Notes under the pieces: generated by a model | What the model was told of the DNA's origin: nothing | What the model saw: the letters and a program-made list of their open reading frames with translations, nothing else | Database searches by the model: none | DNA from: Pseudopedobacter sp044361595 | Lineage (GTDB): Bacteria; Bacteroidota; Bacteroidia; Sphingobacteriales; Sphingobacteriaceae | Direction: 5' to 3' | Assembly (NCBI GenBank): GCA_044361595.1 | Contig: JBIKIN010000015.1 | Location: 34,456 to 98,455 of the forward strand | Length of the DNA: 64,000 nucleotides | Translations under genes and position numbers: made by a program | Shown here: positions 27,011 through 34,911 of the stretch, piece after piece | How positions within the stretch are numbered: position 1 is the stretch's first letter | How the letters are laid out: the number at the start of each line of letters is the position of its first letter

Positions 27011-27412
27011 ATGGAAAAGAGCAATCAAGGAGTTATTTTATTTGATGGTGTTTGCAATTTGTGCAATGGCTTTGTACAAAAAGTGATTGCGGCAGACAAA
27101 AATAACTACTTTAAGTTTGCCTCTTTACAATCCGAAGCCGGACAAAAACTTTTAGCGCATAAACCCGAGTTTAAAGATTTAAAAACAATTATTTATTTAG
27201 AAGGAGATGAGTTATATACCAGATCTACCGCTGCATTAAAAATAAGTAAGCATTTAAGTGGCGCTTGGCCTTTATTACAAGTAGGATATATATTGCCAAG
27301 TTTTATAAGAAATGGGATTTATAATTTAATAGCAAAAAATAGGTATAAATGGTTTGGTAAAATGGACCAATGCATGGTTCCCACAGCAGAGTTAAAGGCA
27401 AAATTTTTGTAA
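27011..27412 (+). CDS. DCC-family thiol-disulfide oxidoreductase-like protein (DUF393)
   Basis: A 133-aa member of the DCC family, named for its Asp-x-x-Cys-x-x-Cys start, seen here as FDGVCNLCNGFV (about residues 11-22). Middle motifs FKFASLQSEAGQKLL and YTRSTAALKI are typical. Predicted to have a thioredoxin-like fold and redox activity through the CxxC pair; the physiological partner is unknown. It stands alone between repeat copy A and a long gap. Confidence 0.85.
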   Translation: MEKSNQGVILFDGVCNLCNGFVQKVIAADKNNYFKFASLQSEAGQKLLAHKPEFKDLKTIIYLEGDELYTRSTAALKISKHLSGAWPLLQVGYILPSFIRNGIYNLIAKNRYKWFGKMDQCMVPTAELKAKFL

Positions 27413-27584
27413 CATTTTCTACTAAACAAGTCGAAATTATTGATAATATATATTTTCAGAATTTAATGAGTCTAAATTTTTTATTAAAATAAGAAAGTAA
27501 AATAATTTATAAACAACTCATTTTTAGCATATTGTACATCTAAAATTCCCTAAAAAGTTAATTTAAAAAACTTTTTATTTTTTA

Positions 27585-27616
27585 TTTGGATAATTAAACT
27601 AAAAAACACACCTTTG
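27585..27616 (+). promoter_or_regulatory. Well-formed promoter in the gap before the cyclo-ligase gene
   Basis: TTTG (27585-27588), a 20-bp spacer and CACCTTTG (27609-27616; one mismatch to TAnnTTTG). Transcription would start near 27623, 170 bp before the next coding start. Confidence 0.55.
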
Positions 27617-27622
27617 CACTCC

Positions 27623-27755
27623 CAAACAAGAGAGTTTAGTGTTAATCTTTTTTAGGGTGTTTAAAAAGTACAATTTTTCATATTAAGTTTAGGTTTAGGT
27701 TGATAAAACGGTCTTATTTTCTGAAAAGAATTTAAGGCCGTTTGTTTTATAAGGC
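27623..27755 (+). ncRNA. Candidate small RNA or long leader upstream of 5-formyl-THF cyclo-ligase
   Basis: From the predicted start, about 130 nt are non-coding and end in a hairpin AAACGGTCTTA/TAAGGCCGTTT followed by GTTTTAT, resembling an intrinsic terminator. The ends show short complementarity (AAACAA near 27626, TTGTTT near 27744). In Proteobacteria the 6S RNA gene ssrS sits just upstream of the same cyclo-ligase gene, so 6S RNA is one idea; it could equally be a 5' leader. I have not folded it. Confidence 0.3.
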
Positions 27756-27795
27756 ATTTTTATTTTAGCTTTATAATATCTAAAAAGTTTAACAA

Positions 27796-28368
27796 TTGAC
27801 TAAAGAAAAAATAAGGCAACAAATTATAGCGAAGCGGGCAGCATTAACGCGTTCTCAGTTTTGGACTTTAATGGATGATTTGTTGACTCAGTTTCAAAAA
27901 TTTAACTGGGAGAACACAAAGTGTCTCCATGTTTTCTTGCCTATTTCTAAAAATAAAGAAGTTGATACTTTTGAGATTCTAAGCTTTTTTAGGCAAAATT
28001 TTCCTGCTTTATCTGTTGTTGTTTCCAAAACAGATTTTAAAAATACAACTATTACACCAATCTATTTCGATTACGAAAACACTGTTTTAGTAAAGAATAA
28101 GTACGAAATTCCAGAGCCTCTATATGGCAAAGAGTGTTCTATAGAAAATATCGATACTGTTTTAATCCCTTTATTGGGTTTTGATTTATTAGGAAATAGG
28201 GTAGGTTATGGAGCTGGCTTTTATGATCGATTTCTTTCCAAATGTAAACCTGGTGTTTTAAAGATTGGCTTGTCTTTATTTCCTCCTTTAGAGTCTGTTG
28301 ATGATATTAATGAATTTGATATCAAAATGGATTATTGCATTACTCCGGATCAAACGTTTGAGTTTTAA
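27796..28368 (+). CDS. 5-formyltetrahydrofolate cyclo-ligase
   Basis: Converts 5-formyl-THF to 5,10-methenyl-THF with ATP. The 190-aa protein has the N-terminal KEKIRQQIIAKRAAL helix, the central VLIPLLGFDLLGNRVGYGAGFYDRFL block (about 122-147; contains the GxGxGxYD-type substrate/ATP motif) and KIGLSLFPP. Start is a TTG at 27796, needed to include the conserved first helix. It lies 40 bp after the terminator-like end of the candidate small RNA. Confidence 0.92.
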   Translation: MTKEKIRQQIIAKRAALTRSQFWTLMDDLLTQFQKFNWENTKCLHVFLPISKNKEVDTFEILSFFRQNFPALSVVVSKTDFKNTTITPIYFDYENTVLVKNKYEIPEPLYGKECSIENIDTVLIPLLGFDLLGNRVGYGAGFYDRFLSKCKPGVLKIGLSLFPPLESVDDINEFDIKMDYCITPDQTFEF

Positions 28369-28795
28369 GTTTCAGTTTAAATAACCACAGAGAATATAAA
28401 GTAAATTGTTTTTTTACCACAGAGAACACAAAGGTCACAGAGCTGAATGCTGAGCCATTTGCAAAGCATCTGCGGGAATCTGCGAAATCAGCGGGAGAAT
28501 TAAAGATTGCGAAGCAATTACACTGATAAAAAATTTTCACGCAGAGAAAAAAATATGTAGCGCTAATAGCGCAAAGCTCATCAATCGCCTTTATAAAATC
28601 TTTTCTTCACTATAAAAATCCTTTGCGAACTTTGCGTAAACCTTAGTGGGCTTTGCTTGAAAAAACTATAAAGAGCCCCACTTGCAAAGTTATTCTGAAT
28701 TTATTTCAGAATCCTATCAGCATATTAATTCCGAAACTTATCTATATGTAAGATGGTGAAACAAGTTCAGCATGACCATTCAAGTTTAAAAAAAC
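28369..28795. repeat. Intergenic region built of decayed repeat sequences
   Basis: A 427-bp gap between the convergent cyclo-ligase and ligase genes. It holds two copies of ACCACAGAGAA (about 28383 and 28418), CTGCGAAATCAGCGGGA, TTTCACGCAGAG, a small hairpin AGCGCTAATAGCGC, and TTTGCGAACTTTGCGTAAAC followed by CTTAGTGGGCTTTGC. These phrases are of the kind spread through many Bacteroidota genomes. No ORF of note is seen. Confidence 0.5.
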
Positions 28796-30409
28796 CTAAC
28801 TCAACAACAACATTAAACTTTCTAAAGTGTCGGCTTCTTCTTTAGGTTTGTCTATTCGCCATCTTAAAATTCGAGGAAAACGCAAAGCAACTCCTGATTT
28901 ATGCCTAGTAGATTTATTAATTCCTTCAAAACCAATTTCGAAAACTAATTCGGCTTTAACAGTTCGTACAGGGCCAAATTTTTCTAGAGTGTTCCTTTTT
29001 ACAAAATAATCAACTTGTTTAATTTCTTTATCGGTTAAACCGGAGTAGGCTTTGGCTATTGGCACTAATTTATCGCCGTCCCAAACGGCAAAAGTATAAT
29101 CGGTGTATAAATCAGCCCTTCGTCCATGTCCTTTTTGGGCATAAATCATTACCGCATCAACAGATAGTGGATCAACTTTCCATTTCCACCAATCGCCGCG
29201 TTTTCTCCCGACTTGATATGAGGCATTTTTTCTTTTTAACATCAAACCTTCGGCCATTAAGTCTCTGGCTTGTTCCCTTGCAATAGCTAATGTTTCCCAA
29301 TCAGCGGCAGCTATAATTTCTGATATTCTAAATATCTCTTGATGGCTAGATGAGCTTTGAATTTTCTCTAAAATCAACCGTCTTTCTTCTTGTTTATTTT
29401 CTCTTACATCTTGCTTCTCATGCTCCATCACATCATAAACAATAAAAGCAACCGGATTATCAGCTAACATTTTTTTGGATAAGGTCTTGCGACCAATTCT
29501 GGTTTGCAGGATATTAAAAGGCAATGGTTTATTGTCTTTAAAAGCTAAAATTTCGCCATCTAAAACTGTTCCGTTTGGTAAATCATTGATAAAAGGATGT
29601 AGTTCTGGGAATTTATCGGTAGCTAATTCTTCACCTCGGCTCCAAATAAAAATTTCATCTGCTCTTTTAATTAATTGTGCTCTAATTCCATCCCACTTAA
29701 ACTCGGCTTGCCAATCAATAGCATCACCTAACTCGGTTTGTAAATCGGTAGTAGATTTTTGTTGTTCAGATGTTTCCTGAATTGGATAAGCCAAAAAGAA
29801 AGGATAGGGTCTAGAAATATCTGCCGAACCATCATCTTCGGAAATTAGCTCTCGGTAAGAAAAACTTTCTGGACTCCAATTTCCCATAATCCTGTGGGTA
29901 ATGGTTGCCGTATCTAAATTAGCCATTTCGGCAATGGCTTTTACTACTAAATTTTGCGAAACGCCTAGTCTAAAACCACCAGTAAGTAACTTAAAAAAAA
30001 CAAATTTCTCTTGTCGGTTTAATTGGTTTAACGATGTTATTAACCATTCTTTTTTAGCTTCATCGCTTAATGTTCTTACTTTATTTATTTCATTAACCCA
30101 CTCGCTCAAGCTTTTGGTTTCGTTACTTTCTACATCTGGAATTAACAACGAAAGTGTTTCGGCTAAATCGCCTACCACATCATAACTTTCTTTAAAAAGC
30201 CATTCTGGAATATTAATTAAAGCTAAAGCCCATTCTTTTAATTGAGTAGAATTAATTGGACGTTTAGGTTTACGGCCTGTAAATAAAGCCAGCATATTAA
30301 TTTTGTCATCATCAGAAACTTGCTGTAGATAAGATTTGATGACTTTAACCTTTTCATTGGTTTTATTGGTTTCATCTAACGAAAGGAAAAGTTGAGCAAA
30401 GTTTTTCAT
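28796..30409 (-). CDS. ATP-dependent DNA ligase (ligase/exonuclease repair pair)
   Basis: Seals DNA nicks using ATP. The 537-aa protein has an N-terminal alpha-helical DNA-binding domain (about 1-200), the adenylation motif with nucleophile Lys238 in FKWDGIRAQ, motif III-like LDGEILAF, motif IV LMLKRKNASY and motif V WWKWKVDP, then an OB-fold C-terminus. It is the kind of ligase found with an MBL-fold exonuclease and Lhr-like helicase in bacterial repair clusters; the exonuclease gene is indeed 1.7 kb upstream on the same strand, separated by inserted genes. Confidence 0.92.
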   Translation of the reverse strand: MKNFAQLFLSLDETNKTNEKVKVIKSYLQQVSDDDKINMLALFTGRKPKRPINSTQLKEWALALINIPEWLFKESYDVVGDLAETLSLLIPDVESNETKSLSEWVNEINKVRTLSDEAKKEWLITSLNQLNRQEKFVFFKLLTGGFRLGVSQNLVVKAIAEMANLDTATITHRIMGNWSPESFSYRELISEDDGSADISRPYPFFLAYPIQETSEQQKSTTDLQTELGDAIDWQAEFKWDGIRAQLIKRADEIFIWSRGEELATDKFPELHPFINDLPNGTVLDGEILAFKDNKPLPFNILQTRIGRKTLSKKMLADNPVAFIVYDVMEHEKQDVRENKQEERRLILEKIQSSSSHQEIFRISEIIAAADWETLAIAREQARDLMAEGLMLKRKNASYQVGRKRGDWWKWKVDPLSVDAVMIYAQKGHGRRADLYTDYTFAVWDGDKLVPIAKAYSGLTDKEIKQVDYFVKRNTLEKFGPVRTVKAELVFEIGFEGINKSTRHKSGVALRFPRILRWRIDKPKEEADTLESLMLLLS

Positions 30410-30423
30410 GATAAACTAACTTA

Positions 30424-30461
30424 CAAAAAAAAGACCATAAAGTTTTGATGCTTTATGGTCT
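30424..30461 (-). terminator. Intrinsic terminator after the 78-aa membrane protein gene
   Basis: Perfect stem AGACCATAAAG/CTTTATGGTCT, 8-nt loop and an eight-T run on the minus strand. It separates the inserted genes from the ligase gene. Confidence 0.8.
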
Positions 30462-30488
30462 ACTAATATAATTTACTTTCTATTTAAC

Positions 30489-30725
30489 CTATTTAGAAAA
30501 CCAAAAATAAGCTCCTATCATGAAGATGATTAACTCGGAAAACAAAAATATAAGGGAATGATAATATCTATGATGATACCATTTGTAGCTAATAAAAATG
30601 TTTATGGCAATTATTAAAAAACTTAGCCAAATAAAACCTTTAAAATTTAGCCCTAAGACAATAAGCATCCAAGCTAAATTTGCATTTAATACAATTAACT
30701 TGCCAGTTTTAGTGTAGAGTAGCAT
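30489..30725 (-). CDS. Hypothetical 78-aa membrane protein
   Basis: A small protein with two to three hydrophobic helices (about 10-27, 28-46 and 58-75) and a basic Trp/Tyr/His-rich loop (SYKWYHHRYYH). Family not recognised. Its ATG lies in the 10-bp sequence that is repeated inverted at 30975-30984. It ends in its own terminator and sits between the ligase gene and the exonuclease 3' remnant, so it may belong to the inserted DNA. Confidence 0.55.
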   Translation of the reverse strand: MLLYTKTGKLIVLNANLAWMLIVLGLNFKGFIWLSFLIIAINIFISYKWYHHRYYHSLIFLFSELIIFMIGAYFWFSK

Positions 30726-30821
30726 CCGTAGACAGTTATTTTTTTAAACTTTTTGAAAATAAATAAAATAATTAAAGCTTAGCATATAATCTTATACATA
30801 AATCCATATAAATCCGTAACT

Positions 30822-30985
30822 CTACAGTTTAGAGAGATTTGTTTCCTCCTCAGGTTCCGTCTCTTCCTCGTTCCCATATAAAGTTTTAGCTTCTCTAGCA
30901 TCGTAACCAATTTCTTGTAAATAGTGGCTAAAACTAGTGGTAAAACCTTGGGTTAAATAAACAGTTTCACATTCATACGGATGCT
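30822..30985 (-). pseudogene. Duplicated, decayed 3' end of the ligase-associated exonuclease gene
   Basis: Reads about 50 codons (30971-30822) nearly identical in order to the C-terminus of the intact exonuclease: YECETVYLTQGFTTSF, then YLQEIGYDAREAKTLYG and an acidic tail. The intact protein has TECETVYLTHGFTASF; the conserved His is Gln here and the tail has diverged. Homology stops at about 30976-30985, where a 4-nt difference shifts the frame. It has no start and is a remnant. Confidence 0.85.
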
Positions 30986-31221
30986 TTCAAAAAATAACTA
31001 AAAATTACAAATGTTACTAATAAACTTATTGAAAGCATTAATAACTGACTGTTTTTAAAGCTCTCACCAGCTTTTATTCTTATAATAAAACTGATAATCG
31101 ATGCTACAATTAAAATCGGTAAGACCATCAATTTAGTCTCTTGACTAAATGAGTAAAGCTGATCAATAATTAGATATGAAAACAACAGTAAAAAACTTAT
31201 ACTTTTAAGAAAAATTTTCAT
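30973..31221 (-). CDS. Hypothetical 82-aa three-helix membrane protein
   Basis: Three hydrophobic segments at about 5-22, 30-48 and 58-79 separated by short polar loops with a central basic loop (RIKAGESFKNS). No family recognised. It follows the Cys-rich lipoprotein gene by 23 bp and is probably co-transcribed with it. Its final codons and TGA run into the junction with the exonuclease remnant. Size and topology would suit an immunity or accessory protein, but that is only a guess from context. Confidence 0.6.
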   Translation of the reverse strand: MKIFLKSISFLLLFSYLIIDQLYSFSQETKLMVLPILIVASIISFIIRIKAGESFKNSQLLMLSISLLVTFVIFSYFLKASV

Positions 31222-31244
31222 TGAGAAATTTGTAAATTAAATAA

Positions 31245-31871
31245 TTAGTGTATTGTACTTGCGGTTTGACAATCTTCGGCGTTTGCATTACAATTATCCC
31301 CAGCAGCAATTTGGAATATTATCGCGGCTCCGTGACAAATAGGTGCACCTATTCCTGTCCAATCAACTGATGCACAAGCAAAATGCATTAAAGTTGCTTC
31401 TGCTGCAACTACGAGAATGCAATTTACTCTTATTCTTTCGCAATTATTAGCTTCTAATAAGATAGTTCTTTTATTCTCTCTAATACTCAATGATTCCATA
31501 ATGATATTTTTTTTGTAATCGTCATTGAAGCTTTGAAAATCATAATCCTTATCTAGGGCATTTATTAAACTACTTTGTTTAAAAAGCAAATTTTGAAAAT
31601 CTATTGAATTTTTAAACCCTAGAGATAAAGATAACTCTTTGAGATCTTTCTCATCTAAAGTTTCCTTATTCAATAAGTTAATGGCAACAGTTTTATCAAC
31701 CATTTTTGAGGTTATTGCTGTATTTATATCAATTAATTCAAGCAATCGAGAATCAGTCTTTAAATTTTCAAAAGGTATTTTTTGTTTTTCTACTGGATCT
31801 GTTTTCTTATTACATGATACAGTGATTAATAATAGAGATAAAAGCACTATTAAATTGATGTTCTTTTTCAT
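31245..31871 (-). CDS. Cys-rich secreted lipoprotein of unknown function
   Basis: A 208-aa lipoprotein. The signal peptide ends in a lipobox (LLITVSCNKK, lipid on Cys20). The middle (about 30-140) is polar and helical. The last 65 residues differ: they hold six Cys (ANNCERIRVNC, HFACASVD, APICHGAAI, GDNCNANAEDC) among hydrophobic Ala/Gly-rich stretches, suggesting disulfides or membrane contact. I do not recognise the family. It is the first gene of a two-gene unit inserted next to the exonuclease gene, with a G10 tract about 108 bp upstream. Confidence 0.65.
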   Translation of the reverse strand: MKKNINLIVLLSLLLITVSCNKKTDPVEKQKIPFENLKTDSRLLELIDINTAITSKMVDKTVAINLLNKETLDEKDLKELSLSLGFKNSIDFQNLLFKQSSLINALDKDYDFQSFNDDYKKNIIMESLSIRENKRTILLEANNCERIRVNCILVVAAEATLMHFACASVDWTGIGAPICHGAAIIFQIAAGDNCNANAEDCQTASTIH

Positions 31872-31978
31872 GAAGTTTAATTTTTATTCTAGTACCTACT
31901 CATTAGCTTTTCGGTTTCCGCTAGGTTGATGATGTTTTTCTGGCCAGATGTACTTACAACTTGCAGTAAATGTAACTA

Positions 31979-31988
31979 CCCCCCCCCC
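31979..31988 (-). repeat. Homopolymeric G10 tract upstream of the lipoprotein gene
   Basis: Ten consecutive C on the plus strand (G on the coding strand), about 108-117 bp before the lipoprotein ATG and near where a promoter would lie. Such tracts change length by slipped-strand mispairing and often control surface proteins. Could also be a sequencing length error. Confidence 0.6.
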
Positions 31989-32117
31989 TATAAAAGCAAA
32001 TATTTTTACTAAAAGGAAAAACTTTTGCTAATTATATTTAATTAAGCTTAAAATGTGTATTCAAAATGTTACTTTAATAAAATTTAATTGAAATAATTAA
32101 GATTTTTTCAATTTCCT

Positions 32118-33146
32118 TTAACTGGTTTCATTTTCCTCATCCAATTGATCACTTTCCTCCTCACTACCATACAGCGTTTTAGCTTCTCTAGCATCGTATC
32201 CAATTTCTTGTAAATAGCGGGTAAAACTAGCGGTAAAACCGTGAGTTAGATAAACGGTTTCGCATTCGGTGGCTTTAATAGCCGAGATAAGTCCATCCCA
32301 ATCGGCGTGGTCAGAGAGTATAAAACCTCTATCAACTGCTCGGCGTTTTTTAGCGCCACGTATTGCCATCCATCCGCTACAATAACCTAAAGAAAAAGGA
32401 GTCATTTTTTTAATCCAAGGTGTACCCACCGCACTCGGCGGACAAATAATCATATTTCCTGCAAGTTCGCTTTTGGTGGTTTCGGCAGTTATTTTGGTAG
32501 TGGGTTGTAATTCAATTCCGTTTCTAATCAAAGCATCGTTAGAATTTTGAATTACGCCATGCGTATAAACTTTTCCAATATTTAAATCTAAATTTTGCAA
32601 AATGCGTTGTGCTTTACCTAAAGAGTAACCAGCCAAAACAGATGTTTTTCCTTCTGCTTGGTTTTGCATCCACCACTCGTTAATACCTTTAAATATTTCG
32701 CTTTGCGGTTCCCATTTGTAAACCGGCATGCCAAAAGTACATTCAGATATAAATGAATGACATTTTACAGGCTCAAAAGGGGCGCATAAACCATCGTTTT
32801 CGGTTTTATAATCGCCAGAAACCACCCAAACTTCGCCTTTATAAATTACCCTAATTTGTGCCGAACCAGGAATATGTCCGGCAGGAAAAAAAGTAACCTC
32901 TACACCATTTATAGTTTTAGAAACTCCATAATCCATGGATTCTAAATTAATTTGCCCTAAGCGGTGATATAAAATCTCTCTAGAAAGATGGTGAGCTAAA
33001 TAATTTTGATGTCCAAATTTAGCATGATCGCTGTGAGCATGAGTGATAAGTGCATTTTTTACTGGTCGCCAAGGGTCTATATAAAAATCTCCAGCGGCAC
33101 AATAAATACCATAATTATTAAATTCTAAAAGCGGTTTCTTAGGCAT
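32118..33146 (-). CDS. Ligase-associated DNA exonuclease (metallo-beta-lactamase fold)
   Basis: A 342-aa nuclease of the MBL/beta-CASP-like SNM1/Pso2 type. The metal-binding motif HAHSDHAKFGH (about 35-45), SGDYKTE (about 114-120), SECTFG and the beta-CASP SDHADWDGL (about 287-295) are present, and the final conserved His is in YLTHGFT. It works with the ATP-dependent ligase in DNA repair in bacteria that carry this pair. The last 50 codons have a second, decayed copy at 30822-30985. Confidence 0.92.
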   Translation of the reverse strand: MPKKPLLEFNNYGIYCAAGDFYIDPWRPVKNALITHAHSDHAKFGHQNYLAHHLSREILYHRLGQINLESMDYGVSKTINGVEVTFFPAGHIPGSAQIRVIYKGEVWVVSGDYKTENDGLCAPFEPVKCHSFISECTFGMPVYKWEPQSEIFKGINEWWMQNQAEGKTSVLAGYSLGKAQRILQNLDLNIGKVYTHGVIQNSNDALIRNGIELQPTTKITAETTKSELAGNMIICPPSAVGTPWIKKMTPFSLGYCSGWMAIRGAKKRRAVDRGFILSDHADWDGLISAIKATECETVYLTHGFTASFTRYLQEIGYDAREAKTLYGSEEESDQLDEENETS

Positions 33147-33220
33147 CAGTTAATTTATCTTATTAAACCAAGGTATTTAATTTTGGTTTGAATGGCAATG
33201 CTTATCCTACAAATAAATTT

Positions 33221-33228
33221 TATCTTTG
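33221..33228 (+). promoter_or_regulatory. -7 promoter element of the cyclophilin gene
   Basis: TATCTTTG is an exact TAnnTTTG match 20 bp before the ATG at 33248. Confidence 0.5.
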
Positions 33229-33247
33229 GTTAAAATAAATAAAACAA

Positions 33248-33940
33248 ATGAAACGTAATTTTATAATCCTTTTACTTACTTTTTTTAACCTTTTTGTTTT
33301 TGCAGCTAAACCAAAAAACACTTATGTAAAAATAAGTACTAACTATGGCGAGGTTTATATCAAACTGTATAATCAAACACCAAAACACCGAGATAATTTC
33401 ATTAAAGTAGTAAATGAAGGGACCTTAAATGGCACTTTATTTCATAGGGTGATACAAGAATTTATGATACAAGGCGGAGATGTAGAATCTAAAAACGCAA
33501 AACCTGCGACACTTTTAGGAAATGGTGATTTGGGATACACTATACCAGCCGAATTTGTTCCCGAGCTTTTTCATAAAAAAGGGGCATTAGCAGCAGCAAG
33601 GAACAATAATCCCGAGAAAGCCTCTAGCTCTTCTCAGTTTTACATTGTACAAGGCAAGGTTTTTACCGATAAAGAATTAGACGATACAGAAACAAATAGG
33701 ATGAATGGCAGAAAAATTCCTCAAGATCAACGAGAAGTTTACAAAACCATTGGTGGCACTCCACATTTAGACCAAAATTATACTGTTTTTGGCGAAGTTG
33801 TCAAAGGCTTGCAAATGGTAGATAATATTTGTACTGTTAAAATTGATGGCAATAATCGTCCGCTAACAGATATTAAAATGACGCTTTCTTTAGTAGAGAA
33901 AAAGGAGTTGAAGAGTTTATTGAAAGAAATAGGAGAATAA
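33248..33940 (+). CDS. Cyclophilin-type peptidyl-prolyl isomerase, exported
   Basis: Catalyses cis-trans isomerisation of proline bonds in exported proteins. The 230-aa protein has a signal peptide (about 1-20, LLLTFFNLFVFAA) and the cyclophilin core: FHRVIQEFMIQGGD (catalytic Arg in FHRVI), then GALAAARNNNPEKASSSSQFYI and YTVFGEVVKGLQMVD. An insertion of about 35 residues after QFYIVQG (DKELDDTETNRMNGRKIP) is common in Bacteroidota members. Located in the periplasm by prediction. Confidence 0.93.
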   Translation: MKRNFIILLLTFFNLFVFAAKPKNTYVKISTNYGEVYIKLYNQTPKHRDNFIKVVNEGTLNGTLFHRVIQEFMIQGGDVESKNAKPATLLGNGDLGYTIPAEFVPELFHKKGALAAARNNNPEKASSSSQFYIVQGKVFTDKELDDTETNRMNGRKIPQDQREVYKTIGGTPHLDQNYTVFGEVVKGLQMVDNICTVKIDGNNRPLTDIKMTLSLVEKKELKSLLKEIGE

Positions 33941-33945
33941 TATTT

Positions 33946-34036
33946 GGGCGTTTAAACAGGCTATCCGCTGTATCTTTTTTTGTCATCCTGAGCGGAGTAG
34001 AAGGACAAAAAAAGATGACGCTTCTATCCCTAACGC
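33946..34036 (+). repeat. Dispersed palindromic repeat, copy B
   Basis: GGGCGTTTAAACAGGCTATC then CGCTGTATCTTTTTTTGTC, a centre with CTGAGCGGAGTAGAAGGAC, and the end CTTCTATCCCTAACGC. The centre pairs TTTTTTTGTC with GACAAAAAAA. Confidence 0.75.
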
Positions 34037-34129
34037 AACCTTTTAAATTAATTAATCTACTATCAAACAATCAACCTCAAAATCAATTTTCACCATTCAC
34101 CATTCACCATTGACTAATAAACTAATACA

Positions 34130-34897
34130 ATGAAAATTATATCATACAATGTAAACGGGATAAGAGCGGCAATTAATAAAGAGTTTTTTGCTTGGTTGCA
34201 AGCCACCGATGCAGATATTGTTTGTCTACAAGAAATTAAAGCAACTCCAGATCAAATTGTAGATATTATCATTTTAGAGAATTTAGGCTATAAACATTAT
34301 TGGTATCCGGCCGAGAAAAAAGGCTATAGTGGAACAGCTATTTTTACTAAAATTGAACCCAAACATGTTGAATACGGTTGCGGAATAGAGGATTACGACC
34401 GAGAAGGTAGGGTAATTAGAGCCGATTTTGATGAATTTTCTATCATGAGCACCTATTTTCCATCAGGAAGTAGTGGCGATATTCGTCAAGATTTTAAATA
34501 TAAATTCTTAGACGATTTTGCAAATTACATCGACAAACTTAAAATCGATTTCCCTAAACTAATTATCTCTGGCGATTATAACATTTGCCACAAAGCAATT
34601 GATATTCACAATCCAAAATCTAATGCCAATTCATCGGGTTTTTTACCAGAAGAAAGAGCTTGGATGGAAAGCTTTATCCAATCTGGTTTTATAGATACGT
34701 TTAGACATTTTAACCAAGATCCACACCATTACACTTGGTGGAGTTACAGGGCAGGAGCAAGAGCCAAAAATTTAGGCTGGCGTATTGATTATCATTTGGT
34801 AACAAATCAGCTAGAAAATAATTTAAAAAGAGCGGCAATTTTACCAGAAGCAAAACACAGCGACCATTGCCCAATATTATTAGAATTAAGTTTTTAA
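34130..34897 (+). CDS. xth: Exodeoxyribonuclease III (AP endonuclease)
   Basis: Cuts abasic sites and degrades 3' ends in base-excision repair. The 255-aa protein opens with MKIISYNVNGIRAA (Asn7 metal/substrate site), DIVCLQEIKA (Glu34), then LIISGDYNICH (Asp/Asn pair), YTWWSYRAGARAKNLGWRIDY and the catalytic His in KHSDHCPILLEL. All key residues are present and the length is standard. Confidence 0.96.
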   Translation: MKIISYNVNGIRAAINKEFFAWLQATDADIVCLQEIKATPDQIVDIIILENLGYKHYWYPAEKKGYSGTAIFTKIEPKHVEYGCGIEDYDREGRVIRADFDEFSIMSTYFPSGSSGDIRQDFKYKFLDDFANYIDKLKIDFPKLIISGDYNICHKAIDIHNPKSNANSSGFLPEERAWMESFIQSGFIDTFRHFNQDPHHYTWWSYRAGARAKNLGWRIDYHLVTNQLENNLKRAAILPEAKHSDHCPILLELSF

Positions 34898-34911
34898 GTT
34901 AAATTAGCAAG

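Noticed and set aside
28487..28500. Possible IS remnant sharing AAATCAGCGGGAGA with the IS3 end at the right edge
   Set aside because: The phrase is part of a common CTGCGAAATCAGCGGGA intergenic repeat; no other IS3 sequence is present there.
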